Source: Chara braunii (taxonomy: Eukaryota; Streptophyta; Charophyceae; Charales; Characeae). From it: 40,877 bases of DNA. The stretch's first letter is position 1. Each line of letters begins with the position of its first letter. Position numbers and translations under genes: made by a program. Below are positions 29,341 through 38,906 of this stretch, piece after piece. The notes under the pieces are model-generated. The model ran no database searches. It saw only the letters and a program-made list of their open reading frames with translations, and was not told the DNA's origin. The stretch spans positions 177,108 through 217,984 of the forward strand of contig BFEA01000105.1 of the NCBI GenBank assembly GCA_003427395.1, read 5' to 3'.

Positions 29341-29534
29341 CACAAGTCCAATGGCTCAGTGCAGTCTCCAGAAGTTGCCAAGACCCACTGGTCCCAGGCA
29401 TGCACTTGCCGACAAGAAATCTGGGCTACCCAGATCGAGAAATCTCAGCCGTCTGAGGAGGCGAGAAGAGGCAGGCCAAGCGTAGTCAACATTACGAAAG
29501 AGCAGCCTGCCCCAGTTGGTCATTCATTCCTGCC

Positions 29535-29600
29535 GAGGTGGGTCACCGCCTCGACAGCTGGTAGGCGTCGTTGGAGCTGAGGTGGGTCACCGCCTCGACA
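29535..29600. repeat. 22-bp direct repeat
   Basis: GAGGTGGGTCACCGCCTCGA-CA occurs at 29535-29556 and 29579-29600. It contains the self-complementary ends GAGG...CCTC. Confidence 0.9.
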
Positions 29601-29649
29601 AGACTGAGCGGTTCTGCGTTGGCGCCATTGAAGGCGTCAAGGCGGCAGC

Positions 29650-29935
29650 TCCCAAGGAGGAGGGAGGAAAACTTTGACAATTGGGAGGCCAACGTTAAGA
29701 CCTATGTGCACTTGCAACAGGTCTCCCCGGATTAGCAAGTCCTAATTGCTATCCACGCGCTGAGAGATGAGGCCGCCAGTTTTGCAAGGTCCCTAGTTCG
29801 CGCTGCCAACTGTTGTGATGATCCCGTTGCGTACTCCTCATTTACATCCCTCACCGAATTCCTGAAGTTGCTGCGCAGTTGTATGCTAGTTGACCAGGCG
29901 TGTCAGTGTTGCCTTTCGTGAGTTAACTCGTGGCA
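29650..29935 (+). pseudogene. Retrotransposon gag remnant
   Basis: From about 29670 the plus strand reads NFDNWEANVKTYVHLQQVSP, then D, a stop, and QVLIAIHALRDEAASFARSL, then NCCDDPVAYSSFTSLTEFLK. It aligns in layout with the gag core at 32252-34360 (W..AVESYVYGQ..., A..Y..G.A..FA.SLQ, then the EDFLKAARERF helix). It therefore comes from a related Ty3/gypsy gag. It has one internal stop and ends at a TGA near 29918. No pol follows; the sequence changes to a poly-T run at 29997-30014. Confidence 0.65.
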
Positions 29936-30160
29936 AAACTGACCTTGTCATTCTCCGATGGGCAGCGGTACGGATCACCTCCTTGCTTCTCTCTCTTTTT
30001 TTTTTTTTTTTTTTCACAAAGAACAACCCGAGTGGATGGGGGTGCTGGTAGGAGCAGTCACCACTTCCTTCTTAACCCGAAAAAAGCGTACGTACGTTCT
30101 ATTCGAATTACCTCTGGAAATCGGGTTTTCAGAAATCGCTTGTTTTTCCCCGAATAGAAC

Positions 30161-30164
30161 GTAC
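30161..30164. other. Target site duplication, left
   Basis: GTAC directly precedes the 5' LTR and is matched by GTAC at 38903-38906. Confidence 0.85.
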
Positions 30165-30397
30165 TAAAAGGGCCTTTACCCGATTCAGACCCTATTTGAC
30201 GAATGCAGCCTAGTGGGGTCACTCGCCCAGAGCCCAATGCGTGAAAACAGATCAAAGGATATGTTCTCTGGGTCAAAAGTCACATCCTAATGAAGTAAAG
30301 GTTATTGTCAAAGGTCAAAAGTTGTCCCCTGGACGAAGAGTTGCAGTGTCCAAACACAACTGTTCATCCAGGGGATGTGCAGTCCATGTCTGTTCAT

Positions 30398-30492
30398 GCA
30401 GGAGATGTGTCTGTATGTGCAGTATGTGTGTCTGTTCGTGCAGTATGTGTGTCTGTTCATGCAGTATGTGTGTTTGTACGTATAGTAGGTGT
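30398..30492 (+). repeat. 21-bp repeats in LTR U3
   Basis: About four units of GCAGTATGTGTGTCTGTTCG/A. The equivalent array in the 3' LTR is at 37978-38070. Such arrays in U3 often act as enhancers; that role is inferred. Confidence 0.85.
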
Positions 30493-30703
30493 GTCCTTTC
30501 AAAAGGTAGTCAAAAGGTTGAGTCCCAGTCAGGATTCCAGTCAAAGGGAAAGTCCAAATTCAGGTTGAAAGTCCGAAATTGAGGCCTGAAGGCCGCAGCA
30601 GCAGTGGACCTTGAGGAAAGGAACTGTGGCACACAGCACAGAGGCTGGGACTGGGAAAAGGACCAACAAAGACTGAATTCAAATCTCGCCAGGGGAGGCC
30701 AGC

Positions 30704-30714
30704 ACTATAAGAAA
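30704..30714 (+). promoter_or_regulatory. LTR TATA-like element
   Basis: CACTATAAGAA is conserved in the 3' LTR as CGCTATAAGAA (near 38287). Confidence 0.45.
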
Positions 30715-31340
30715 CGAGGCAGCCTCCCCACAAGGCAGATCCCCATGAGCATTGATGCGTGGAAGTGCTGAGGCACTTGTGCGCTAAGGTGTAGGGAGGA
30801 GGCGCTGGCAGAAGAAGTTGCACTAGAGGAAGGAAAGCTGCGCGGGCTGCAGCAAGCCATAGCTGCGCCAGACAGAGCTAGTGTTAGTAGTAGTATTAGT
30901 AGAGTTAATGTTAGTACATCAGCGAGAGGCATTCTAAGTAGATCCTTGTAGATAGGGAGTGTGCGTGTAAGAAGAGACAAGAAGAACCGGGGCAGAGATC
31001 TTGAGAGAAGAGAACAAGGGAGAGTGAAGGCAGGTGGAGACATTGGTTATGGTGGAAACTTACCTGTTGGCGCCATTCTTGAGATTTGGAACAAGCGCTG
31101 GCTAGGCCACGCTCTGTGTGTATGTTGGAACCAAGGGGAGACTTGTACACTTTGGGCGCTGGACTCTTGAACCTGAGATACTCTGGTATAACGTGATTTT
31201 GATAATATAAGTTGCACTACTTGGTTCTTCTCTCATCTCAACTTGAGCTTTGTGTGAAGCTATCCTATCTGTGTTAGGTGATATATGTGCATGCAAGTGA
31301 GACACTCCAGCAAGTGTGAACAGTTAGGACCCTTGCAATT

Positions 31341-31352
31341 TGGTATCGGAGC
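31341..31352 (+). promoter_or_regulatory. Primer-binding site, initiator Met tRNA type
   Basis: TGGTATCGGAGC starts three bases after the LTR. It matches 11 of 12 bases of the usual TGGTATCAGAGC, complementary to the 3' end of initiator tRNA-Met. Confidence 0.85.
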
Positions 31353-32251
31353 AAGACTCTTTGCGCTCGCTGATGCGCTGGCTTGAGGGAAGCTGGCGAG
31401 AGAGAGAGATGTTGGCTTGAAGATGCTGGCTATGGTACAGGTGTAAGGAGAGAAGAAGTGGATTGGGACACGAGAGAGGAGTAGGCCGAAGGGGAAGAGG
31501 TGAAGGAGAGAAACTTGCTTTGTAGTGGAGCGTTGGAGTGCGGAGCGACGAGGAGTCTTCATCGACGGTCGCTGCAAAAGAGAGAAGCACCCTTTATTCC
31601 CTTACCTGGCCGCATGTGTGTGTGTGTTGAGTCACTACTCCTCATCCTCTCTGGGGTCACTGCTGCTGCTTTCATGGTCTTCTTTTCTGTCCCTCTGATC
31701 TGACATCTGCGTTGTAGTAAAGATAGGGGTGCACTGGGGTTTGGTGGCAGTCTACCACGTCAGTTGGCAAGTCAGGAAAACGGCATAATCAAACTCAGCA
31801 GAAATATCTAGTGATCGAAGTGTTGTCTAGGCAACTGACATAGCAACACTCCAGCTGCCACCTGCGCAGAAGGACAGACAACCAGGGTTAGTGAAAGAAG
31901 GAAAACAAAATAAGAAAAGAAAGACAAAAGAAAGTGAAGAAGCTCATAACCAGACAGCAAATAGGATCAACCAGGTGCACTTCTGACTAAGATCAAGTGT
32001 AGTACTTGTTCTGATTAGTTCGATATCCGAAGTTGAAGACAGGCAGCAAGTGGAAAAAAAGTCTTATTGCATATTTAAAGATTGAAATCTGAAATTCGTT
32101 ATTACAGCAGTGACATCCAGAGTCCGCAAAAAAAAAAAAAAAAAAACAGAGTAAAATCGTTTTTCCCCCATCCACTTAGATTAGCTCAAGGATCAGTAGG
32201 GAGTCTTACCTGGTGGGACCAGCGGAGGTACCCACGTGCTAAAGTCCCATC
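31353..32251 (+). other. Retrotransposon leader, no gene
   Basis: About 900 bp between primer site and gag. Frames are short and without domains. Two A-rich runs occur (near 32056 and 32129-32146). Confidence 0.6.
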
Positions 32252-34360
32252 ATGGACGACTACCCGATGCAGGGCTTGATTGCCCTCTCTGTTTTGTTGG
32301 GCCCTCTATTCCGTGTTTTCTTTCTACTGGGTTTTGGAAGAGTATGCGCATCCAGAATGATGATGCGTTCAGGGACAGTTAAGCTAGGGCCCACGCCTGC
32401 TGAAGAGGCAGAAATTGATCGCCGGCAGGCGGAGAAAAAGAAAGAGAAAGAAGACAGAAAAAGACAGAAAGAAGAGGAGATAAAGAAGAAAGCCCAAATA
32501 GAAGAAGAAAGATTGAAAAGGGAAATGAAAGAAAAGTTAGAGCAGTGGTTGAAAGAAGAGTTACAGACTATTGAAGAAGAAGAAGAAGAAGAGGGTGATG
32601 AAGGAGCCGAAAGACTGTTCAGGCGGCGGGCTGGAAAAGAAGAGAGCAGTCAGATGGGTGAAGGACTTAATGTCAAGCCGCGGGAATGGTATGATCAGTA
32701 TGCATATTCCAGCGACAGAATTGAAGAAATTGACGAGGAACGAGATACGTTCATTGCGAAGTTGGCCAACATAGCAGATCAGAAGGAAAGGGACCTTATG
32801 CTCGAAGAAAAACAAGCAGAATTGCTTAACAAAATGCTAGCAGCAAAAAGAGAAGAATTGGAAGAAAGGAAAATACTACAAATAGAAGGAGCAAGGTTGC
32901 AGAAAGAGTTACAAGAGCAGAAAAACAAGCAGATTGCAACCGAAGAAAAACTTGCCTTGTTGCCAGAAACGGTCCTTCATACAAAGCAAGGGGTCGCGGT
33001 TATACACAAAACTTCGCAGAAAGTCGAGACCCACCAATATGAATTTGAAAGAATTTGGAATACCCTCTTGGAAAAGTCCGCCAAAGACATCGATCAACAT
33101 GTCAAATCATATATTGAAAAATTAGACAACCACATCACCCATACCTTTACTCCAGCCGTGATTGAAAGGATAGTCAAAGGCAGCGGTGGAGGCGGAGGAG
33201 ATGGAGATGGAGATGGAGATGGAGATGGGGGTGATGACAAGAAAGGAAAGGGTGTGCAGCGAGAAGGAGCGGGGCAGATCAACAAAATTAAAGTAAAGAT
33301 TCCATGGACATACACAGGGAAGAAAAACGAAAGTGTATTGCACTGGATTGCGGCAGTCGAATCCTATGTCTACGGACAACGAATCCCGTATTGGGACCGA
33401 GTGCTCATGGCAAGTTCATATATGGGAGGAGATGCCATGAGTTTTGCAATCTCCCTACAAGAGGAAGCGGGTTGCAGTTCCATGGTAGAGTATTCCCAAC
33501 AAACCCGCATTGAGGACTTTCTCAAAGCCGCCAGAGAACGGTTTGAGGACAAGAACTTAGCCAAGAGGACTGAAATTTTGATATTGAACCTCCTTGATAG
33601 GAAATGGAAGAGCACTTTGGCACTTAAGGCCATTATGGATGAAGTGCTGCAATGTAATGAACATGGATTGACCCCGGCTCAAATTCTAAATAGTTTTGCA
33701 CGCGCACTACCCGACCCCCTCATGACTCAGTTGTATCCCCGCACCAAGGAAGAGGGGATGATATACGAGAAGTTCAACAAGATCGCATTAGATCATGCGG
33801 GCTTCTTGGCTGAAGCGAACTACTGCCATTACTGGAAAGATTTGCAAGCGGGAAAGAAATGGCAAAACCGCACTATCTCAGGTTCAATACCTGAGAAAGA
33901 CAACCTCCTTCTGACCTTTGAAGAAGGAGGTGTCGAAACACTTTTTTGGGACCAAGTAGATTATGGTGCGGCCGTTTTAGCCCGCGGGGGAGGGCGCCAA
34001 GGAAGAGGACGTGGCCGAGGAAGAGGAGGCCGCGGACGCGGTGGAAGAGGACCTGGCACCCAGAGGGGTAGTAGTGAAGGTAACTACTATGTGGGAGGAA
34101 GGGGCAATTGTCCCTCGCAAGGTGGCCGTGGTTTCAATTCTGCCTGGGGAAGAGGAAGAGGCACTTGGTATAACAAGTGGGATAAGCCATACCCACCTCA
34201 TCCAGGTCTACCCGAAGGGGAACCTTGGAAAAAGTTGGGAATCACAGAGAAAGTTTGGCAGGAAAGGAAAGTTGTCGACCAGTGCCTTAAATGTGGGGAC
34301 CCCGACCACATTGTCCCTTATTGCCCTGACTATAAGGTGGCAAAAGGGAATAGCCAGTAG
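32252..34360 (+). CDS. Gag polyprotein (702 residues, intact)
   Basis: The capsid/nucleocapsid protein that packages the element's RNA. From the N-terminus: a hydrophobic stretch (about 8-32), a long Lys/Glu-rich coiled coil (about 48-255, with an acidic run near 108-116), an acidic Gly/Asp linker (about 309-330), and the gag core (about 350-550). The core includes HWIAAVESYVYG, FAISLQEEAG and DFLKAARERF. An Arg/Gly-rich region follows (about 575-650), then a CX2CX4HX4C zinc knuckle (CLKCGDPDHIVPYC, about 679-692). The ATG has A at -3 and G at +4. The hydrophobic start is unusual for gag; Met36-38 would avoid it. The length exceeds typical gypsy gag because of the coiled coil. There is no internal stop, unlike pol. 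Pol lies in the -1 frame. Confidence 0.92.
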   Translation: MDDYPMQGLIALSVLLGPLFRVFFLLGFGRVCASRMMMRSGTVKLGPTPAEEAEIDRRQAEKKKEKEDRKRQKEEEIKKKAQIEEERLKREMKEKLEQWLKEELQTIEEEEEEEGDEGAERLFRRRAGKEESSQMGEGLNVKPREWYDQYAYSSDRIEEIDEERDTFIAKLANIADQKERDLMLEEKQAELLNKMLAAKREELEERKILQIEGARLQKELQEQKNKQIATEEKLALLPETVLHTKQGVAVIHKTSQKVETHQYEFERIWNTLLEKSAKDIDQHVKSYIEKLDNHITHTFTPAVIERIVKGSGGGGGDGDGDGDGDGGDDKKGKGVQREGAGQINKIKVKIPWTYTGKKNESVLHWIAAVESYVYGQRIPYWDRVLMASSYMGGDAMSFAISLQEEAGCSSMVEYSQQTRIEDFLKAARERFEDKNLAKRTEILILNLLDRKWKSTLALKAIMDEVLQCNEHGLTPAQILNSFARALPDPLMTQLYPRTKEEGMIYEKFNKIALDHAGFLAEANYCHYWKDLQAGKKWQNRTISGSIPEKDNLLLTFEEGGVETLFWDQVDYGAAVLARGGGRQGRGRGRGRGGRGRGGRGPGTQRGSSEGNYYVGGRGNCPSQGGRGFNSAWGRGRGTWYNKWDKPYPPHPGLPEGEPWKKLGITEKVWQERKVVDQCLKCGDPDHIVPYCPDYKVAKGNSQ

Positions 34361-34554
34361 AGGTCTCAGTTGCCTCTACAGGGACTTCGGGTGTTGAAAA
34401 AAAGAAATCGTCCCATTCGAAGGTCCCACTGGCAGAAACTGAAGAGGTAGTCAGTCCCCATCTAGTGCATTGTCCAGAGGTGGCATGTGTATGCATCTCT
34501 CTAGATGGATCCCTCGCTGGCATGGGTGATGAGTTGGCCGCTCGTCGCCAAGCC

Positions 34555-34683
34555 TGAACTGAAATGAAGAAACGTAAAGGACAGCTAATAATTGCAGATC
34601 TTGAAGTCAATAAAGTAAGAGTAGGAGGAATGATAGACAGTGGGTCTACACGCAATTATATAAGTAAGAAAGGTTTGTAATGA
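34555..34683 (+). pseudogene. Pol: retropepsin fragment
   Basis: The frame reads LIIADLEVNKVRVGGMIDSG-STRNYISKKGL, then two stops (TAA TGA, 34678-34683). DSGST is the catalytic motif of the aspartic protease that processes Gag-Pol. The rest of the protease is lost between here and 34714. It is in the -1 frame relative to gag, suggesting ribosomal frameshifting in the ancestor. Confidence 0.85.
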
Positions 34684-34713
34684 GGTAAAGAAAGCAGCTT
34701 AGCTCATTGCCGT

Positions 34714-35310
34714 ATGAGTGCCCCAACGTTCGCTCGCTATGTCAAGAAGTATAACTTGTATGACCAAGTCTTTGTGGCATATGTGCGCCCAGTAAATGAG
34801 GGTGAAGTTAAGGAAGAGCCTAAGTCCCCCGAAATTGAGAAACTTTTGAAGGAGTTCACAGATGTGGCAGGGGCCGCAAGCGGTGTGGTTGAGAGACCCA
34901 TCAAACATCGCATAGACATCATCCCAGGAAGTTCGATTCCTAAAGGGGCCATCTACCGAATGTCACCTAAAGAGTTGGATGGACTGCGATCCCAGCTTGA
35001 TGAATTGCTGGAAAAGGGATGGATTAGGCCTAGCTCCTCGCCCTATGGTGCGCCCTATGGTGCGCCTGTATTGTTCGTGACTAAGAAGGATGACCGGGTA
35101 CGCATGTGTATAGATTATAGGAAGTTGAATGAAATAACTGTAAAAAAACTCCGAGCCGTTACCACGGATAGATGATCTGCTAGATCGTGTGCAGGGTTGC
35201 AAGTACTTCACGAAGATTGATCTGAAATCCGGCTACCATCAGATTGAGGTAGAGTCGGAAGACCAATACAAACTGCCTTTAGAACGAGGTATGGGCACTA
35301 CGAGTTCATT
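34714..35310 (+). pseudogene. Pol: RT N-terminal part, frameshifted
   Basis: 34714-35175 encodes the linker and RT fingers ([49 protein letters not shown]). A 12-bp tandem duplication (CCCTATGGTGCG at 35041-35064) doubles the PYGA motif. After codon ...RKLNEIT a one-base change shifts the frame. The next RT motifs ([20 protein letters not shown] and SGYHQIEVESEDQ) are in another frame, and a second change near 35280 restores the first. The enzyme is therefore interrupted. Confidence 0.88.
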
Positions 35311-36639
35311 GTGTTGCCCTTTGGTCTTATGAATGCCCCTGCAACCTTCCAAAGAACTATGAACGAACTCTTTCGCGAGTGGCTTGACAAATTTGTCGTT
35401 GTTTATTTGGATGATATTTTGGTTTTTAGTAAAAATTTGAAAGAACATTATGAGCACCTTCGACTTGTGCCAAATAAACTGCGTGAGGCAAAGTTAAAAC
35501 TAAACCCAAAGAAGTGTGAATGGGCTAAGCGTCAGGTTTTATATCTAGGGCATGTACTTGATGGTGATGGAATCAAACCGGAAGACACGAAAATTGCAGC
35601 AATTCACGATTGGCCTAACCCCCGCACTTTGACTGAGTTGCGGTTGTTCCTAGGGCTAGCCAACTATTATCGGAAGTTTGTGATAATTGTTGTGCCCCTT
35701 CACAGATTACTGAAAAAAGAAACCATCTGGAAGTGGGATTCAAACTGTACAGCCTCGTTTAAATGTCTGAATAACTACCCGGTTTTAAAGGTTGCTGACT
35801 CTTCCTTGCCCTTTGTTGTTACGACTGACGCCAGTCAATACGGGATAGGCGTTGTACTCCAACAAGACGATGGAAATGGATACTGGCATGTAGAATTTAT
35901 GTCCCGACGACTACCTAACGGGAAGGTCGCCGCTTCTACATATGAGAGAGAGTTGTATGCTCTTCGGGAAGCTTTGGATCACTGGCCACACTATCTCTTA
36001 GTATGCCACTTCAAGGTATATTCGGATCATGAAACACTTCGCTGGCTTAAGACACAAGCCCGGATGACACCTAAGTTGACGAGGTGGGCCGCTGAGATTG
36101 ATCAATATGACTTTGAGCTAAAGCCAGTTAAGGGTAAGTATAATGTTGTCGCTGACGCATTGAGTCGAAGATCAGATTTCTTTGGTGCCATTGTAACATA
36201 TTTGGACGTGGGCATCGATTTGCAAGAGAAAATTAAAAATGCGTATTCCACTGACCTTGTTTATGGCGCTATGCTTAAGCATGTACAAGAAGCGCCAGCA
36301 AAGTTTCCTAACTATCGTATCACGCAAGGACTGTTGTTTGAAAGGACTGATGTGTATGACAGACTTTGTATTCCGAATGTGGAAGAGATCAAGAGTTTAA
36401 TCTTAGGGGAATGTCATGACACCGAGGGCCATTTTGGGTGGAGGAAGACTTACGCAAACCTTGTACGTTCCTACACCTGGCCTTGCATGAAACCAGACTG
36501 CATTGCATATGTGCAGGGTTGTCAAGTGTGCCAAAGAGATAAGAGCACCACACAGCCTCGCCTTGGTTTACTTAAGCCTTTGCCTATTCCACAGGTGCAG
36601 GAGACTCTGTGTCCATTGATTTTATGGACACCAAGGTAA
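35311..36639 (+). pseudogene. Pol: RT palm, RNase H and integrase zinc domain
   Basis: A 442-codon open frame. The RT palm carries LPFGLMNAPATFQR and the catalytic VYLDDILVFSKN (Y32-L-D-D35), followed by the thumb (LGLANYYRKF). RNase H keeps all four acidic residues: D173 (TTDAS), E214 (YERELYAL), D239 (YSDHETL) and D282 (VADALSR). The integrase zinc domain follows as H369-x4-H374-x29-C404-x2-C407. The frame ends early at 36639 because of a frameshift near 36600, before the integrase core. The domains are well preserved, so the damage is recent relative to the element at 10.6-14.2 kb. Confidence 0.92.
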
Positions 36640-37178
36640 AAAGCAGGAATGGGAAGACGCAGGTAATGGTAATCGTCGACAGATTTAGTAAATATGTCGT
36701 TTTCGTAGCTTTACCAGCGGAAGCAAAAACGGAAATGGCAATCCAGGAGTTCTTTAACCATTGGGTGAAAGACTATGGGCATCCCTTGACAATCGGTGAG
36801 TGACAGAGATACATGGTTCACAAGTGAACAATGGAAGCAACTAATGAACGTCTATGGCTCTAAGGGTTGACTATGTCTTCAGGCAGACATCCTGAAACTA
36901 ACGGGCAAACTGAGCAAATGAACAAGATTTTGCAGCAAACGTTGCGCATGTATATTCGTTCGGACCAGATTGACTGGGACGAACATTTGCCCAAAGTTGT
37001 TAGCGCCTACAATAACTCTATTCATTTATCTACATTCAAGACTCCGATGGAGTTGCATCTGGGATGGCGTCCACGCAGGCTTATTGATCGGCTAAACCCG
37101 GATCAAGTGCATAAGCTTCCACTAGGAACTAGTGAATTTGCGATTCAGTATCAGAAAGACATTGAAAAGGTAAAATAA
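36600..37178 (+). pseudogene. Pol: integrase catalytic core, broken
   Basis: 36609-36803 carries the first catalytic Asp (SIDFMD), then VMVIVDRFSKYVVF and GHPLTI. A frameshift puts the second catalytic Asp (SDRD, near 36799) in another frame, which ends at a TGA near 36866. 36867-37178 resumes with GRHPETNGQTEQMNKIL, containing the catalytic Glu, and the AYNNSIHLSTFKTPMEL segment. It stops at TAA (37176). All three DDE residues survive but are not in one frame. Confidence 0.88.
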
Positions 37179-37184
37179 AATATA

Positions 37185-37682
37185 ATGAAAGCACAACATC
37201 AAATGATAGAACAGGCGAATAAGCACAGAAGACCTTCTCAGTTTGCTGTAGGTGATCTGGTGTGGGTTAAGTCTAAGGAGTTTGTTCCCGAAGAGAACAT
37301 CTCCCAGAAGTTGCTACCAGCCTACAGAGGACCTTTGCAGGTTATAGATGTGATTGGCGATGTGGATGGTCCTTCATATGTTATAGAGATTCCTCTACAT
37401 CTACATACTTATCCAGTATTCCATGCTTCGAAACTCTTACCTTGCGTAACAAATGAGTTGTTTCCCAGTCGCAGATCGACGATACCTCCTAGTATGGATG
37501 AGAAATATGATGTGGATAAGATTGTTGCTGAAAGCACTTTCCAAACTGGACGAAGAGGCAGACCCCAGCGACAATATAAAGTAAGATTCGCCTATCAGGA
37601 CCCAAGTGAAGATCGCTGGTTCACCAGGGAAAATTTGCTAGAGTCTGCACCCTCATATTGTATCGGCTTGCGAAAGAGTTAA
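37185..37682 (+). pseudogene. Pol: integrase C-terminus and chromodomain
   Basis: A 165-codon frame immediately after the TAA. It has the GDLVWVKSKEF segment and the LLPAYRGPLQVIDVIGDVDG-PSYVIEIP fold typical of gypsy integrase C-termini, then HTYPVFHASKLLP. A chromodomain-like end follows at about residues 105-160 (YDVDKIVAES, QYKVRFAYQDPSEDRWFTRE-NLLES). Chromodomains bind histone tails and direct integration. The aromatic cage cannot be judged with confidence by eye. Confidence 0.85.
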
Positions 37683-37750
37683 AAGAGGAATAGGTATTAT
37701 AAATAGATGAAGGTTTTTCTCAGAGGACTTCGAAACTAAGCCAGCGAGAG
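37683..37750 (+). other. Region before the 3' LTR; no clear polypurine tract
   Basis: GCGAAAGAGTTAAAAGAGGA-ATAGG (37669-37693) is purine-rich but about 55 bp from the LTR. Directly before the LTR is only GCGAGAG. Confidence 0.5.
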
Positions 37751-38902
37751 TAAAAGGGCCTTTACCCCGATTCAGACCCTATTTGATGAATGCAGCCTAA
37801 TGGGGTCACTCGCCCAAAGCCCAATTCATGAGAACAGATTAAAGGATATGTTCTCTAGGTCAAAAGTCACTAACGAAGTAAAGGTTATTGTCAAAGGTCA
37901 AAAGTTGTACCCTGGACGAACAGTTGCAGTGTCCAAACACAACTGTTCATCCAGGGGATGTGCAGTCCATGTCTGTTCATGCAGGAGATGTGTCTGTACG
38001 TGCAGTATGTGTGTCTGTTCGTGCAGTATGTGTGTCTGTTCGTGCAGTATGTGTGTATGTACATGTAGTAGGTGTGTCCTTTCAAAAGGTAGTCAAAAGG
38101 TTGAGTCCTAGTCAAGATTCCAGTCAAAGGGAAAGTCCAGATTCAGGTTGAAATTCCGAAATTGAGGCCTGAAGGCCGCAGCAGCAGTGGACCTTGAGGA
38201 AAAGGAACTGTGGCACACAGCACAGAGGCTGGGACTGGGAAAAGGACCAACAGAGACTGAATTCAAATCTCGCCAGGGGAGGCCAGCGCTATAAGAAATG
38301 AGGCAGCCTCCCCACATGGCAGATCCCCATGAGCATTGATGCGTGGAAGTGCTGAGGCACTTGTGCGCTAAGGTGCAGGGAGGAGGCGCNGAAATGAGGC
38401 AGCCTCCCCACATGGCAGATCCCCATGAGCATTGATGCGTGGAAGTGCTGAGGCACTTGTGCGCTAAGGTGCAGGGAGGAGGCGCGGGCTGCAGCAAGCC
38501 ATAGCTGCGCCAGGCAGAGCTAGTGTTAGTAGTCGTATTAGTAGAGTTAATGTTAGTACATCAGCGAGAGGCATTCTGAGTAGATCCTTGTAGATAGGGA
38601 GTGTGCGTGTAAGAAGAGACAAGAAGAACCGGGGCAGAGATCTTGAGAGAAGAGAACAAGCGCTGGCTAAGCCAGGCTCTGTGTGTATGTTGGAACGAAG
38701 GGGAGACTTGTACACTTTGGGCGCTGGACTCTTGAACCTGAGATACTCTGGTATAACGTGATTTTGATAATACAAGTTGCACTACTTGGTTCTTCTCTCA
38801 TCTCAACTTGAGCTTTGTGTGAAGCTATCCTATCTGTGTTAGGTGACATGTGTGCATGCAAGTGAGACACTCCAGCAAGTGTGAAGAGTTAGGACCCTTG
38901 CA
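37751..38902 (+). repeat. 3' LTR
   Basis: 1,152 bp as assembled. This includes a 95-bp exact duplicate plus N (38295-38485) that is probably artefactual, leaving about 1,056 bp. Relative to the 5' LTR it lacks 77 bp between two GAACAAG copies and 38 bp between two GCGC sites. Most other differences are transitions. Confidence 0.95.
38295..38485. repeat. 95-bp exact duplication around an N
   Basis: 38295-38389 and 38391-38485 are identical and separated by the single N at 38390. The 5' LTR has this sequence once. Confidence 0.95.
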
Positions 38903-38906
38903 GTAC
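38903..38906. other. Target site duplication, right
   Basis: GTAC directly follows the 3' LTR end CTTGCA. Confidence 0.85.

Larger units (their letters stand above)
30165..31337 (+). repeat. 5' LTR
   Basis: 1,173 bp, matching 37751-38902. It contains 21-bp repeats of GCAGTATGTGTGTCTGTTCG (about 30400-30490), a TATA-like CTATAAGAAA near 30706 in a plausible U3/R position, and a (TTAGTAG)-type stretch near 30890. It carries 77 bp and 38 bp that the 3' LTR lacks. Confidence 0.95.
30165..38902 (+). mobile_element. Chromodomain-type Ty3/gypsy LTR retrotransposon
   Basis: The 8.7-kb element has a 5' LTR (30165-31337), primer-binding site, leader, gag (32252-34360), pol in the gypsy order protease-RT-RNase H-integrase-chromodomain (about 34560-37680), and a 3' LTR (37751-38902). 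It is flanked by GTAC. The LTRs begin TAAAAGGG and end CTTGCA, so they have TA...CA rather than the usual TG...CA ends. A C-terminal chromodomain marks it as a chromovirus. Such elements are usually directed to particular chromatin through that domain. Gag is open but pol carries several frameshifts and stops, so this copy cannot move by itself. Confidence 0.93.

Noticed and set aside
29964-29980. GGATCACCTCCTT, identical to the 3' end of bacterial/plastid 16S rRNA
   Set aside because: Only 13 bases match and no further rRNA sequence lies upstream.
30241-30582. Cys-rich peptide (SMCVCSC repeats), also at 37800-38111
   Set aside because: It is the translation of 21-bp repeats in LTR U3, present in both LTRs.
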